A DNA stretch of 64,000 nt from Aulostomus chinensis (Eukaryota > Chordata > Actinopteri > Syngnathiformes > Aulostomidae), in the NCBI GenBank assembly GCA_037954235.1, contig JBBMOA010000070.1:33558-97557 (forward strand). Direction: 5' to 3'. Below are positions 63,940-64,000 of this stretch, piece after piece. The notes below the pieces were generated by a model. It searched no databases, was not told where the DNA came from, and saw only the letters and a list, made by a program, of their open reading frames with translations. A program made the position numbers and the translations under genes. The first letter of the stretch is position 1. Every line of letters starts with the position of its first letter.

Positions 63940-64000
63940 TTCAAAGTGAGTTTTCAGTCAAGTTTCAACCTGAAAGCATAGAAAGATGCATAAACTTGAA
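63940..64000 (+). repeat. Partial monomer truncated by the window edge
   Basis: The last 61 bases are monomer positions 1-61 of copy 343. The array clearly continues beyond both window edges, since neither shows any transition to other sequence. Confidence 0.95.

Larger units (their letters stand above)
1..64000 (+). repeat. 187-bp satellite DNA array, 342 full copies plus a partial copy
   Basis: The window is filled edge to edge by one tandem repeat. The phase used here starts each monomer at TTCAAAGTGA (base 1, then 188, 376, 563, 750 and so on to 63,940). The usual step is 187 bp. The net offset at the last start is -15 bp from 342 exact copies, and the individually visible indels account for all of it. 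All copies have the same orientation, and no transposon, inversion or unique sequence interrupts them. The consensus is about 36% GC. Because 187 leaves remainder 1 when divided by 3, every stop codon in the monomer falls in each reading frame in turn; the monomer holds many on both strands, so no long reading frame exists. Known biology: arrays like this form centromeric or pericentromeric heterochromatin in many eukaryotes, with 187 bp close to one nucleosome plus linker. That role is inferred here, and the taxon is not identifiable from sequence alone. Confidence 0.97.

Noticed and set aside
1..64000. CRISPR array
   Set aside because: Spacing is regular, but the full 187 bp is conserved and there are no short repeats with unique spacers; no cas genes are present.
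1..64000. Tandem-repeat protein gene
   Set aside because: A 187-bp unit is not a multiple of three, and stop codons occur many times per monomer on both strands, so no frame stays open across monomers.
1..64000. Tandem tRNA, 5S rRNA or snRNA gene cluster
   Set aside because: I see no A/B box pair, cloverleaf or 5S-like conserved region in the monomer, and TTTT tracts lie throughout it. The sequence resembles no RNA gene I know.
1..64000. Telomeric or subtelomeric repeat
   Set aside because: There are no TTAGGG-type runs, and the unit length and composition do not fit telomere repeats.
1..64000. Transposable element or LTR insertion in the array
   Set aside because: Monomer phase is continuous from base 1 to 64,000 once the listed indels are counted, leaving no room for an insertion.
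1..64000. Firm species assignment to a known fish centromere satellite
   Set aside because: Monomer length is similar to some teleost centromere repeats, but length is not diagnostic and I cannot match the consensus from memory.

Overview
The whole 64-kb window is one uninterrupted head-to-tail tandem array of a 187-bp satellite monomer, all in the same orientation. I find no gene, RNA gene, transposable element or unique flanking DNA. With the phase set at base 1 (the monomer opens with TTCAAAGTGA), I count 342 complete monomers plus a 61-bp partial copy at the right edge. Base 63,940 opens copy 343; it lies 63,939 bp from base 1, which is 342 x 187 minus 15. The indels I can see (+1, five -1 events of one kind, -1, a +1/-1 pair in one monomer, and -10) sum to exactly -15. 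The consensus is about 36% GC. Copies differ from it by only a few bases each, so the array is young or strongly homogenised.

Organism: a long, homogeneous array with a monomer near nucleosome-repeat length is typical of eukaryotic centromeric or pericentromeric heterochromatin. Teleosts, insects and plants all have satellites in this size class (the threespine stickleback centromere repeat is about 186 bp), but I do not recognise this consensus. I would not name a taxon beyond a weak leaning towards an animal, possibly a fish. A centromeric role is an inference from repeat architecture.

Layout: two main monomer classes are interspersed. Class A (the majority) has ACACT at positions 146-150 and TGTGATACAA at 161-170. 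Class B (about 55 copies by eye) has ACGCT there and TGCGACACAG followed by AACAGCC, often with CGTC instead of CATC near position 88. B carries up to three CpGs that are TpG or CpA in A. B copies are dense from 1 to 31 kb, sparse from 31 to 53 kb, and more frequent again from 53 to 64 kb.

Shared private variants reveal multi-monomer duplications at exact multiples of 187 bp. These include a 21-monomer copy (0.56-1.86 kb and 4.49-5.79 kb), a 10-monomer register over 5.3-11.9 kb, 41.8-45.6 kb and 57.5-61.4 kb, and a tandem 12-monomer duplication (37.5-41.9 kb). The largest is a 54-monomer displacement linking 35.8-39.5 kb with 45.9-49.56 kb. The right copy of that last one stops at a unique 10-bp deletion at 49,560/49,561, after which the variant set changes. 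The picture is of repeated unequal exchange and conversion, not of genes working together.
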